In this document: one piece after another, positions 1-12,000 of the stretch | How positions within the stretch are numbered: position 1 is the first letter of the stretch | How the letters are laid out: each line of letters starts with the position of its first letter | NCBI RefSeq assembly: GCF_028389875.1 | Contig: NC_084665.1 | Span: forward strand, 1,984,001-2,048,000 | Reading direction: 5' to 3' | Origin: Rhea pennata | Lineage: Eukaryota > Chordata > Aves > Rheiformes > Rheidae | DNA: 64,000 bases | The notes under the pieces: model-generated | Database searches by the model: none | Told to the model about the DNA's origin: nothing | The model's input: only the letters and a program-made list of their open reading frames with translations | Made by a program: the position numbers and the translations under genes

Positions 1-90
1 ACACACCCATTCTGTAGAACATTTTTCTTTGCAATCATCAAATCTTCGTACAGCAGAGGAAGAACCCTCAGTTAGCTCAGCACCGGAAGG
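1..90 (+). CDS. KIZ: KIZ internal exon, 3' portion only
   Basis: The open frame starting at base 2 reads a serine- and glutamate-rich stretch (residues like SLQSSNL and [11 protein letters not shown]) and ends at 90 in front of a strong donor GTATGT. It leaves two bases (GG) that are completed by the G opening exon 7488. The low-complexity acidic/serine character fits the disordered middle of KIZ, but the segment is too short to align confidently. The acceptor of this exon lies outside the window. Confidence 0.65.
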
Positions 91-3000
91 GTATGTCATT
101 ATGTCTTGTCTTAATACTGTTACTCATATGTTAGTGTATAGCCTGAAGGCTGAAATATGATGCTAAAACTCAGGGGGGCAAATTTCTTAAGGTTTAGAAA
201 AACCCTTCAGTGTGGGTCTATTTTTTGGCTTATCTAAGATGTGTACAATAATACTGTTTATCTGCCTGGTCTTTCCTTTGTGCCTCCCTCTTCCCCTTAA
301 ATATGTTCATAAATTTCAATAAAGGACTAGAGATAGCATTCCTACTGTTTTTTTTTTGGGGGGGGGGGGGGACGGGGGGGGGGGGCAGGTGGGGAAGGCA
401 AATATGTGCTTCCACTAAGGAGAAAAGCTATAGAATGAACTTGAGTTATTTCTTCCAGCTGAACTCCTGTTAGTCCTCAGCATACACACATCAGTCAGTG
501 CAAGTCAGACTTGGAATTTGCTAGTGTATTGACTGCAACTTGCCCTGTTGGCTGTTGGGAAAATTGGTGGATGCAGCCACTACCGTAGGAAGGTGCAGGA
601 ATATATGGCCAAAGTTAGTGGAAAAGTATTTATTTAGTATCTCACTACATGTGTGTAAGTGATTAAATGACTTCAAATAACTCATTCAGTTCAGAGGTGG
701 ACAGTTAAATGTTTGTTATAATGCAATAAATATATTCATTATAGATGCTAGTGAAATAAAACTTGTTTATATGTAATTTACTGAACAGCACGCTCTGGTT
801 AAAGGTTGAGCATTTCATTTAGAACAACTGGGAGAGAACAAGAAATATTTGGTTCAAGTCATACAGGAAAGTTGTTTTACTTTCTAGCTGTGGTAGAATG
901 GATCAGTTCAAACTGGTATCTCTTGTCCCTGTGTCCATTATTTAAATGCTTCTATTGTCTTGTACCATATAAATGTCATCAATTAGGAAGAATAATTTCT
1001 TTGTGCAGTACACTTAAGATTTCAGGATTGCTCTCCTGCAAGTGTATCGCAGTTTGAGTCTCCACTTCTCATTCTTCTTGCTGCTTTTGCTGTTAGAGTG
1101 TTTTTTAAACTTTTCTCCCACTTCCTCTCTATCTCCTAGTTCTTCTGAAAGTCTGCTTGCTGCCACTGATTCCTATTGCAGTGTTCCATGTCCAAATTCC
1201 CTTTTCTCCTTGCTGTCCCACCACTGCCTTACTTTTCCACCCATGTCAATTGTAATTTTAACCTACTATGATTCTGTTGCTTCTGTTTTTATTGTGTGCC
1301 TGTTCTTCCTCAGTGACACATTTGTTTTCTTCAGTGACACATCTGTTTTCCTACCGCTGTTTTTTCTTCTCTTCCTTCCTTCTGTACCTTTTCCCCTGTT
1401 GGCCAGCCTTTTTCCTGTCCACAATCACTACAGCATTGAGGGAAAAACAGCACATGCATGCAAAAAAGAGAGGCCTTTCTCAGGTGCACACTTACACCCC
1501 CCTCTCTTTTGCTTTTGTTCTCTACTTGTATTCTAGCTGGTGCTATTGTCAGGCTTTTTCTTACCTTCATTGTGGAATTCTTCATATACAAAATACTCCT
1601 AGCTGAAGTGGTAAAATGTACACAGGGGTTGCGAAGGGGCATGTGATCTAAACAGGGAGGGAACTATTGACCATCAAAATATGCTCTGAAACTTTATAAT
1701 TTCATATTTGCAAACCCTTGTATCAGACTGCTTAATGGAAACATCATCTAATTTACATCTGAATAGCTTTTACAGAGTTTCTTTTGTATGATGCCTGTTA
1801 ATCATAACACGTAGGAAAGTTGCATGGAGTGCTTGCCTTTGCTAGAGAAGTCATAGCTTCGTGATGGTAACTTAACCTTTTGTTCTCTTCCTATAGATGT
1901 TAGTGATGTCTAGTTGTATGAAAACTGATGAAAATATTGTGCTATCTCCTCAAAACACAGCTAAATGATAAGAAGGGCTTCACTGTTTGCATTATCTCTG
2001 GAGTATGACTAAAACAGAATGTGAATGTTCTCATTATGTCAAGCTGAATACCTTAGTTTTTCAAGGCCATAAAAGTGTGATCTCTACTGCTGTGTGTTTC
2101 TGCAGAGAAGGTGAATTTTAATTTGTTTCACCTGAAAATCAAAAATTGCAGGAATGAAAGATCTTGAAAATTTTATCTGTATTTTAAAGTGATAGTAGTC
2201 TTTCCATAGTTTAGTATATAACCAAGCTTTTTAAGTGCACCTTTCCAGTGTGCTTGAAATTCAAATCTGTATATTTGAGTTTTGTAAAAATTCATGAGGT
2301 GAAAATCTTAAGCAAAAGTTTCGGAGTAATTAATACACAGACTTCAGTTATATAAATTACACAACCTGTAAAAACGCTTTTTTGTCAGAATGTATAATAT
2401 CACAGTTGTACTGAATATTTAATATCACAATTCTTGTATTGAAGTCCTTCCAGACTGTCTGTGTGTTTTCCTATTCTGAAACTTCTTGGCCAGATGAAGG
2501 AGTGTGACAAAATTAGGCAAAACTATTAGTATTTGTTTTCTTAAATTGAAATATCTGCAGCTTGGGCTCTTTCAACGTAGCTGTTAATTCTTAAGCAGTA
2601 TTATTGCTATATCGTAAATACTAAGTCCCACTCATTACCTTTTTTTCTTTGGTCCGTTTGTATACTTTTGGTTTATTATCTGAAATCGGTAAGAGTGACA
2701 GAGTAGAAAGGAGCTACCGTATGCAGACAGCTTTGTTTCATTTTTTTGAGCGAGTTATGATCTCAAAATCCTTGTTGCATGTCAGGAAGCCACAAGCAAA
2801 ATTTAGTAGAGAAAAATTTTCTCTATCTACCTACCTTTAGAGGCATAATTTTTAACAAGGTCCTTCCCCCCCCCCCCCATAAGCTTATGTCATATTTTTA
2901 CCCCAAGTGATTATCTCTTTTCAGCCTAGATTCAAACTGGCATTTCCAGCTAGAAAACTGATACTAACTTGATACTAACAGGTTCTTGACTAAAGAAAAT

Positions 3001-6000
3001 TTATGTTCCTATGAAAATTTGTTTAGTGTAAGATTTGAAACTTTGTCACAGTTAATAGTGGAACTGGCTGATTTTAGTATCTTAGTAACTAAAAATACTA
3101 ACTTTACCAAATAATTTGCTTGTCTGAGCAGTGCAGGGTAGACCTGTTGGCTAGTGGTTGTGCACCTCTCAAGAAACTTGTACCATAAACTCAACCTGTA
3201 TGAAAGCGCTGGCTGGAGGTGCCGTGGCAGTTCTGCGTCTATTCAGTTCCTAGGCTTTGCAGAAAAGCATCAGGATGTATCCTGATTAACTGTAATTTCG
3301 AGGCGGTTGCCTTGTTCATTAGGAGTAGTGCTCTAAGGGCACCTGGTTTCCTTTTGCCTCAGGTGAACAGCTTTCTGATAACTTTTGCTCTTCAGTTACT
3401 TGTTACAGATGTGAATTGGTGAGCTAGGGGTGAAAGGCTCCATATCCTTTTACCATTCTTTTAGAGTATCCAGCCCTTTATTTAAGGGCTTAGAAAAGGG
3501 TGGGGTGGGGGGAAGGGTCTCTGAGAACTAGTGCACAGAAAGATGATGACTATTTTAAGTCCTGTGTTGAAGGGGTGGAAAAAGGCAGAGCTTATGCCTG
3601 TGCTGCTTCAGCTACATTGAAGAGGACTTAGCACAGATGGATTGTGCATGACAAAATGTAACACATAATTCAAGCTGTCAGCTTAATCAGACTGTTTCCA
3701 GGAAGCAACCTGTAAAAGAGAAGGACCTCTTGTTTGCTGACCTCTGATCCATAGCCTGCTGCAGATTGTCATACATTTTGTTTTTCTTTATGTTGGTGTC
3801 CCTTCCTTCCCCTTCTTTTTTTATTATTGTGTCCCACTTGAGTGGCACCCTGGAAGGACCACCCAGAGGGAGTAAACAATAGGAAATGAGTTAACTGCTA
3901 AAATACAGGTTTTTGCAAGACTTCAGTAAAAGAAAAAGCACTGTTTAAATGCATATGTGATCTCCCTGGCGTTGTTTTGTTTACTGAATGTCTAAGAAAC
4001 TCAACTAAATGCACAACAGTTCAAACTTGATTGTTCACTGCTCATAGAAAACAAAGCTTTCAAGATAATTTTAATGTAATTACGAAACCAAGGTAAATGT
4101 TAGTGTGATCAGCTTCCTGGGGGAGTATAAACAATATTTAAAGATCACCTGTATAAATATGTCACTTTCTGCAACAGTCTTTATTTGTCTGTTGGACTCC
4201 TCAAGAGCCTGTAGCCCAGCTGTGACATTGCTTCATGGAGTTCTTCTGTGGAAAGTCCTCAACAAAGCAGGCAGTCTGAAATCAAAATCTGAATAGCTAT
4301 TTACACCTCTGTAAAAGGATTAGCCATGCTTTATTGTTTCAAAGTTTAAGTCCTAATTTGCATCATTATAGAGGTGCAGCTTCATCAAAATCCGTCTTAG
4401 GTCCCAGTTATGTCTCTGTACCTGTAGGTGGTCACTAGATTTATTCTGATCCTAGAGGTAGAGGAATTAAAGTACTCAGCGCAGAAGCAATTTGAATGCA
4501 TTATTTCAGGTCCTAATTGATTTTTGCACAGTTTTAATGCTATTACAAATTATTGCTGTGTAGACTACCCATAGTTGCATGATATTGCATAAGGGGAAGA
4601 GAATGTGTTTTGAGTTGTGTGATTTGTACATCTATCACTTCATGACTTTTCAGTCTAATACAGATGAGGAAATTACAGAGCTCTGTTTGGGATTTTGATC
4701 TCGCTTCTCTGTAGATCAATAATACTCCTACCTGGTGTTTGTTTTGTACATAAAATTGTACATTTTTATAAACAGCTCTTTTTGTGATGGCTTTATCTGA
4801 GCAGTGGTTTTTGTAATAGTTTTTGTCATATATAAGATTGTAAACTTATACCTGCAGTATTCCATTATGACAAAGTAACTAGGTGAGAATTTAAACAGCT
4901 AAAGACACTTGTCCAGCACACCCATTTTGTAGGCAATTACAGTATCAGAAGTCAGCTAGAACGCCATACAGCTAAAAGTAAATACTGAACAGGAAGGAGA
5001 AAAAGATTTCTTTTTAGAGACTCAGGTTCTGACTATTTGTGGCAGACCAGCTGAAGAACAAATGAGAAGTTGCCATCACAGAAGTCAAGAATGAAAGAGG
5101 AAGGGATCTTTTGATCAGATAGTTGACTTCGTGGGAGAGAGGCAGGAGAAGATTAAACTTCATATTAGCACTTTAGAGAAAGGGTGGTCTGATTGAACAT
5201 TCAGGAATCCTATCTTTTTACTGAGGTACAGAAACTCATAAAGTATGTGCTCTGAAAATGTGAGACTTCTAAAGAATGTAGAGCCGTTTCTTCCTTGCAT
5301 TTCCTGCAGAAGTCTAAGAAAAATAACGCTTTTCTGGGTTTTCTTAAAACTCCATTAATATTTCTGAATGTGATATGCTAGATTTCCCAGTCTTGTTTAC
5401 TCATGTGTTTTATGATACATTCAAAACACGTTGTTGCAAAAATAAAACTGAATCTTGATCTTACTTCTACTGTTTGCAACATTTTAAAAAGATCATTATT
5501 TTTGGTGTCCTTTCTGTATTAAACATTTTCCTGAGGCATTTATTACACTTAGTGGTATTCTATTTGACATTGAAATATACGCATTTTCCAGTAGCTACAG
5601 AGAAAAGGCTGGGTATGTAAGGACTGACTTGCTTGTTGTCTTTTTCAGACAGCTTTGGTTGAGGAGAAAATCCAGAAAAAACTTCAGTCTAATTAAGAAA
5701 ACTTAGTATTTGATTTGCCGTTAGTGAAGTTGAAGTTTGACATTTCTATTTAACAAGCTGTAGAATACGGTTTGAATGGAGGGACTGATTTGATTTGTCA
5801 ATTGACATTTGAAAATTTTCCAAGTGCACACCTGCTCTTAAGAGTTTTACTATTTTAACTCATGGTCATTCTCTCCTCTACTTTAAATAGAGCAAGCTTC
5901 TGCTCAACCAAGACAACTACAGAGCGCATAGGGCAAAATCATCTGCATGGGGAAGAGCTTAGAACATCAAGAAAATGTTCATAAAAGCAAAAAGAAGTAA

Positions 6001-9000
6001 ACGCAGCAGAGGGATGTTTTGGTTGTGCTTAGCTTCATGTTAGCCCTGATGCACCAAAGCCAGAGGCAACTGGAAAATCTAATCTGTGCCTGCAAGATTC
6101 AGGATGTAGTAGGAGCAGTCTTCATGCTGAGCATCAGACTTGGCTGGTTGGCTCCTGTCTTGAGCTCTCTGCTCTTCCTCCTGCTTGCAGCTCTGAGCCC
6201 AGTCTCTTCCTTCTGCAAAACTCAGATGCCAAGGGCTGGCCTGATCTTTGCTGCATGTGGCCAAGGACCTGCAGCAGCCAGCTTCAGCTGGGAGTCACGC
6301 ATTCCTAGGCTGCAATCAAGGCTGTGGTCTTATGTGGCCTGCCTCTCTCCTGTCCTTGAGTGCATCTTGGTTAGCACTCAGGAGAGAAGGAACCGACTTC
6401 TGAATATTCCTTTTCTAGCATTGTTTTCCCAGAGTTCTTGAAATCTGTGCTAGTCACATGAATGTTCCTTCAACCAACCAGTCTTCTCTTCCTTTGTCAG
6501 ATTCTCCTTTCACACCAGAAGCAGAAACACTACATTGGATGGGGAAAGAGATTATTTAACTATTATGCCCTTGATTATAACTTTCTTGCGCGGTCTCCTT
6601 TCCTTATTTTTTCCTCATATACATAGTGTGTTTCCTCACTTTGTAGACCCTTATCCACTTTACTGCTGCTTGTTAATCTATCTGTATATTTATTTGGCTG
6701 AGGATTTCCTGTGTGAAGATTCTTCTGGGAGACTTGATAACATTTCAAAAAACAAAACAAAACAAAAAAAGTCCTAATGAGATTTGCCCTTGAAGCGTGA
6801 ATGTGCTCAAATACCTTCTGTCTATAGCACGTGGATCCTTTGTAAACCTCTCTGTGGTCACCAGTGAAGATTACTCATTGATATTACATTATTAGGATTT
6901 ATATATTCTGAATTGTGATTTTGCATATTGGGTTATTAGTATCGACTGTCACTATATGTGACCAAGTTGACAAAATTGGGACCAGTAGTGTTGCATTTGG
7001 CGTTGGCAGGAGCACAAGAGAATTCATACAATAAGAGAGGATGCTAATTTTCTTTAAAGATACTCACCCTAGCACATTCGCTTCCCTCTGAAGTGAGCAA
7101 GCAGAAGTATACAAAGAGGGACTGTTGAACAGAAATGTGAAAGGAATTGTTGGAGGTTTGGAATTTTTTTCTTATTTCTACAGAACTCTAGCAACATACA
7201 GACAGTTTTAAGGGGAAAAAAAACCTGTATACTTGGCACACAGAAATGGTTGTATTGTCTTTTGAAGTTAATTATGGGGTTTTCCATATCTTCTTCTTTC
7301 CCTTCCTCTGTGGTCACATGTTTTCATTCCAGGATTTACTGTCTGTCTTTGTCAGGTATTTTAGCTCCTTTGTTAAACACTTCCGTGGGAGTGTAAAAGC
7401 AAAAATAAGGATAGGTATTTCTGTATCTTGGGTTGGAATTTTTTTAATACCTGTAATAACTTAATACTGTTTATGATCTATCTGCAGGAACTTTTTGACT
7501 TTCGAAGGATTCTCTCATTTACTGCAATTCATAGAAGATTTGGTTGAAATGGCAAGCCCAAAATGCTTGGCATTATACCAGAGAGGAAGCACAAGTGCTG
7601 CAAAGATGGAACAGCTAATAAGGTTAATGTCACTTTCATCTGAGCTGTTGTTGCTGTTCTAAGTTAGATAGTAGAAAATAGAGAAGGTAATAGTGTTGCC
7701 TGTTCCTTAATCTCATCTCATTTATTTTTGTTTGCTTGCTTTAGTACATTTAGCTGTAATATTTATAAAAATTTCATTGCTAATTACTTACAAGATTTTA
7801 ATTTAATTCAGGTGAGTAATGACTTGGAAGTTATTACCTAGCAGCTGTACCATAGCCTTTTGAGATGTGCGCTAGCAGTCTTCACTGTTTTGGTGACAAA
7901 TGGCTGGTGCAGAGAGCATGTGAGCTCCTGCAAATAAACATTTGCAGTTGCTAAGAAGCCTCTCTCCCCTTCCACTGTTTCAGTGTCATCAGAGAGTTGA
8001 AATATAGCACTTAAACCTACATACTCAAATTATTTCAACAAATACTCCTTAAATTTATCACTTTTTGCAACCTTCCATGCCACTGTGTTTTTACTTACAA
8101 GAACGGTGAATAGCTTTATAATTTTATTCAGAGTTAAATGTCAAGCTCTGTAAACTAGCATTCTCAAATTAAAAAAAAAATAAAAGATTAACAGGAGATG
8201 ATGGAAGAAGGATTTCCAGTAGGCTTGTCCTGCGGAGTCTACCATTAGATAAGGTTTTCTGCAACATAATTGCTTTGACTGTAGCATATTCAGGGCTGCC
8301 CAAACAAGAATAGTTTAATTGCAACATATATGCTAGTTCCGCTTGTTTTTACAGCAGAGTTTAACATTGTGCATGTGGACAAACTCCTGGATGATAATCA
8401 GATTGTTTTTCTATCCTATTAAATTATCCTATTTTCATGGTTCTCTATGTAAAAGTGGTCTTTTTCTTCTTGTCATGGTATATGGCTATCAAATCTTATC
8501 TCCTAAATAAAATGCATGTGAATGTTTCCTCTCTAGAAGGAGGTGATCAATAACTTCAGTGTAACACTTTCTGCAGCTAGACCTGACAGAGTTGTTTACT
8601 GACAAGAATAATTAGTGACTGTTTTTAAGGGGTGGGGGGAAACCTTTGCTCTTTCCTTGTGATTGATCCAAAGTGTCTTTTCAGCCAATTAATATCTTCA
8701 TGTTAGGTTCCTTTCATTAGGAGGGAGAACTTTTTTCAGGCATCACATAATTCACTGTCAAAAAGCAAAAGTTTAAAATTAAATTTATTATTTTCTAAGC
8801 ATTGTTTTTAACATCACTGTCCTATATTCTGTCTTTCAAAACACTTAGCTATGAATGTTTTTCTGTCTAGGTTGTTCTGTGGTTATTCTATTAGTCAAAG
8901 GAATTTTTACAGATTCTGTATCCATATCTATTCTAGCTATCTCTCTGGGCTTTTTCATGTAGTACCTTCTTTATTTTGTAGCTCTTGTAATCAGACTGGC

Positions 9001-12000
9001 AGTTTGAAAGAAGAAGACCTTGAAGCATGTGAAGCAGTTGTCCTTCATCAGCTTCAGGGTTTATTACATAGCATACTGAATGGATGCCTCTTACCTGAGA
9101 AAACACTCGATGTTAAAGGTAGAACTATGGGAGAAAACCAAATCAGGTATTGTAAACACAGAACTTATGTATTTGTATGATTAACATTTTTTACCATCCA
9201 AATCTGTTTGTGATGCTTTCATGAAGAGAAAGCATAACCTAGGTCAGACTTCTGATTGATACTTAAGATCACCACTGATTACTGATTTTTTTTTTTCTAT
9301 GTCTCACTATCAGCTATGTGGTTCTAAATGAGATGATTAAGCATGTTTTCAGTGGTCAATTTTTAAATTGTTTTAAGTAAACTCTTCTTTTTAAAAGTTG
9401 ATGTATCTATTTTTTAGGTGTTAATTATAAATCTTTTTCAAGATATGCATTGTGTAACTGTTAGTCGTTACCTTTCACTAAGGTGAGTAAGAGACATGGT
9501 AAAATATTGTCTCAATATCAGTAGAAGTTAAACATTTAAATGTTAAGCATTTAATTTGTTAAACACTTTATATATTACAAACATTTAATGTACTTTGTAT
9601 ACATCTGCATATGCAGGAAAGCAGATAGGATGACCATACGGGAAAGTTGCTTCTAAGTTGCCTAATTGGTAATGTATTTTATTCTACTAGGCAGAGCTCA
9701 GCCTTAGTTTCCACTGTCTCACTGAGTTTGTTGAATTTCTCATTCTAGTTTCCTTTAAGAGATCTATTTTTCCATCCTTGTCAACCAGTAATATTTATTT
9801 TCAGTGTGAATGTTGGAAACATGAGGATGTGGACTGTAATTTTCAGAGGTGATTTTTTTTCTGTGAAGCAGAAGATGCGTTTATCCTTCAAAACCAATAA
9901 ATCACAGTTATTCAAATGCTTTCTTTCCTATGTGTATGTTACAAGGACAAAGGAGAATTGGTTTTAAGGCCTTTTAATGAAGGAATGAAAACTAAATAAA
10001 AAAGAACAGAAATTGTCTAGAACTTCATCCATGCTACAGGTTCAGAAGTGCTTAAGTGTTAGCAGGATCAGGGCACTTGTTAGCACTGAAGAATAGTCTA
10101 TTTAACTGTGTCTGGTTTTCCTTTAGAGGCAGATTATCTCTCTGAGCACTAATATGTTATTGCAGAATTTCCTAAATGTGTTTTTTTTTTTTTTCTCCAG
10201 TGGAGCAATTGGAAAAACAAACATCTTTGGCAAACACAATTGGAGTATCACACTTTTTTTCTCAAAATTAATGAACTAATTTTGGGAAAGTGACTGTGGA
10301 AATGGTCCCTAGTAGACTGCTTAATAGAATAAATGAGGTTTGACTAAGACTGGGAGCTACAGAAGAGAAAACAGTTTAATAACTCCTGACACTTAATATC
10401 ATGACTAATCCAAGAGACCTTAGGACATTTGATTCCTTGTGTTGTCATTGAACCCTCTCCACCACTCAGCTTTTCAAAACTTGCAGGAGTGAAAAAAGAC
10501 TTCTTGTGGTTTTGCTTTTAAAAACTTCAGAAGTGCAAAATGGAACACTATGAATTATTGAAAAAATGTTAGGTTTTCCTATAAAACATTGAACTGCTTT
10601 GTCCAGCTCTGGTCAAGTAAATGAATAGTATAAAATGTATTATATAAATAATACAGGATTTGGTAAATCTTGTTTACATGTATTATCTCAATAATACTTA
10701 TTGTTCTTCAGGTCAGGCCAGCTATTGGATCTTGCCATTTTATGGGCTTGTTTGAGCAAACATGCCTTGTTCTTGAAAAAGCACCGTGTTTTGCTTACTG
10801 ACGAAGTAGCAAAGATGTTCGACGCCTTGCTGATTTCGGATAAAAATGTAGCAGATGCTCAGGTTAGCACTTATTTGTCCATCTGTTTTACTTGTTATTT
10901 GCAACTTCTCTATGTGAACCTGTGCTGCTGACAGATCATTCTGAGAGAGCAGAACATAAAAAATGGAGCTTTTTAGTGTGAACGACTACTAGACTTAATA
11001 GTCTGCAGCTCCTGTCAGATCTCTTGCACTGATTCTTATGATCACCAATCCTGTGTTCTCACTTTCTCTTTCGCTTTTCCACTTCTGCAGTGATGATAAA
11101 AATACAGATATAAGGGGTTTATAAGAGAAACTTCAATACTTAGTAAACGTAAAGCAGTGCAAAAATGGTGCTCAGGTAGGTCTCAAGAGATTTCCAGCTA
11201 CAATAACATTTTACAGAAACACCTGGTAGTCTGAGTTAAATGAGCCTTTAAACCACTTACAGCTTTATAAAGTTGGAAGGACTCCCTGAAGTCTATTTGG
11301 GGATATATTGGCTGCAGCAAACTTCTAGAGCAATGTTTCAATGTCATCAAAACTTAATAGGTGAGTAGCTACATTGCATTTGTTTCAGTTTCTGAAGGCT
11401 CCACAGAAGAACTTGTGCAAAGAAAATGATAAATGAGAAAGGTCCAACTCCCGTACAGAGTTGTACAATTTTAGTTTTATTTGTTTGGTTGAAGGTGAAG
11501 GCTTAACTTTTCAAAGAAAAGATTAGTCTTTGGTTGTATTTGAAAATTATGTTTAGTTATTTGTATTTTAAGATTTCTGAGTTGGATAAATGCTGCCATC
11601 TCTGAAGGCGTCCTCTGACCACAGGGGCAAAGGTCACTTTATTTTGCTTTGGCTAGTTGAAGGTGAAGCAGTCTGGCTTTTCATAGTGTCTGAAATTCTC
11701 TTGGAATCCAAGAAGAGAAAGGTGATGCTCCAAAGAGACAAAGCAAGCTTGTCCTGGTTTGTACGAAGTCAAGGTTGTAAGTTGTCAGCAATAATAACAA
11801 CTTCAATCTCCTCTGCTTGCTTTACCATGGTAGCTGGGTATGTTGTCGTTATGGTGTCGGTACTATTGGGATAAAAAAGCCAAATGAACTGCAGTGTCTC
11901 TGGAAAGATGGTGACGCGTTGACAGGCGTTCCTGCCTAGCTCTGTTGCATCGAGGTCTGGGGCAAGCAGATGATCAAGTGTAAGTGGGGGACGTGAATGT

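Larger units (their letters stand above)
91..7487. other. KIZ intron (7.4 kb), no gene seen
   Basis: This is AT-rich intronic sequence. It contains a T-run followed by a long G-run (348-397), a 21-bp tandem duplication (1310-1350), a pyrimidine-rich stretch around 1040-1540, a C-run near 2868-2878, and an AAAAC-type short array near 6748-6771. The open frames at 1042-1536 and 6019-6441 lack splice sites or recognisable protein content and look like chance. Confidence 0.7.

Noticed and set aside
1042..1536. 164-codon + strand open frame rich in Phe, Leu and Ser
   Set aside because: It arises from a pyrimidine-rich intron tract. It resembles hydrophobic membrane protein only because CTT/TTC/TCC codons dominate, and overlapping frames are equally open.
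6019..6441. 140-codon + strand open frame
   Set aside because: It starts at a non-ATG codon, has no splice sites in phase with KIZ, and its Leu/Ser/Ala composition with no motif looks like chance in a locally GC-richer part of an intron.
11275..11297. GTTGGAAGGACTCCCTGAAG, resembling a CR1 3' end
   Set aside because: Only a short partial match to the CR1 consensus words, with no flanking CR1 sequence.
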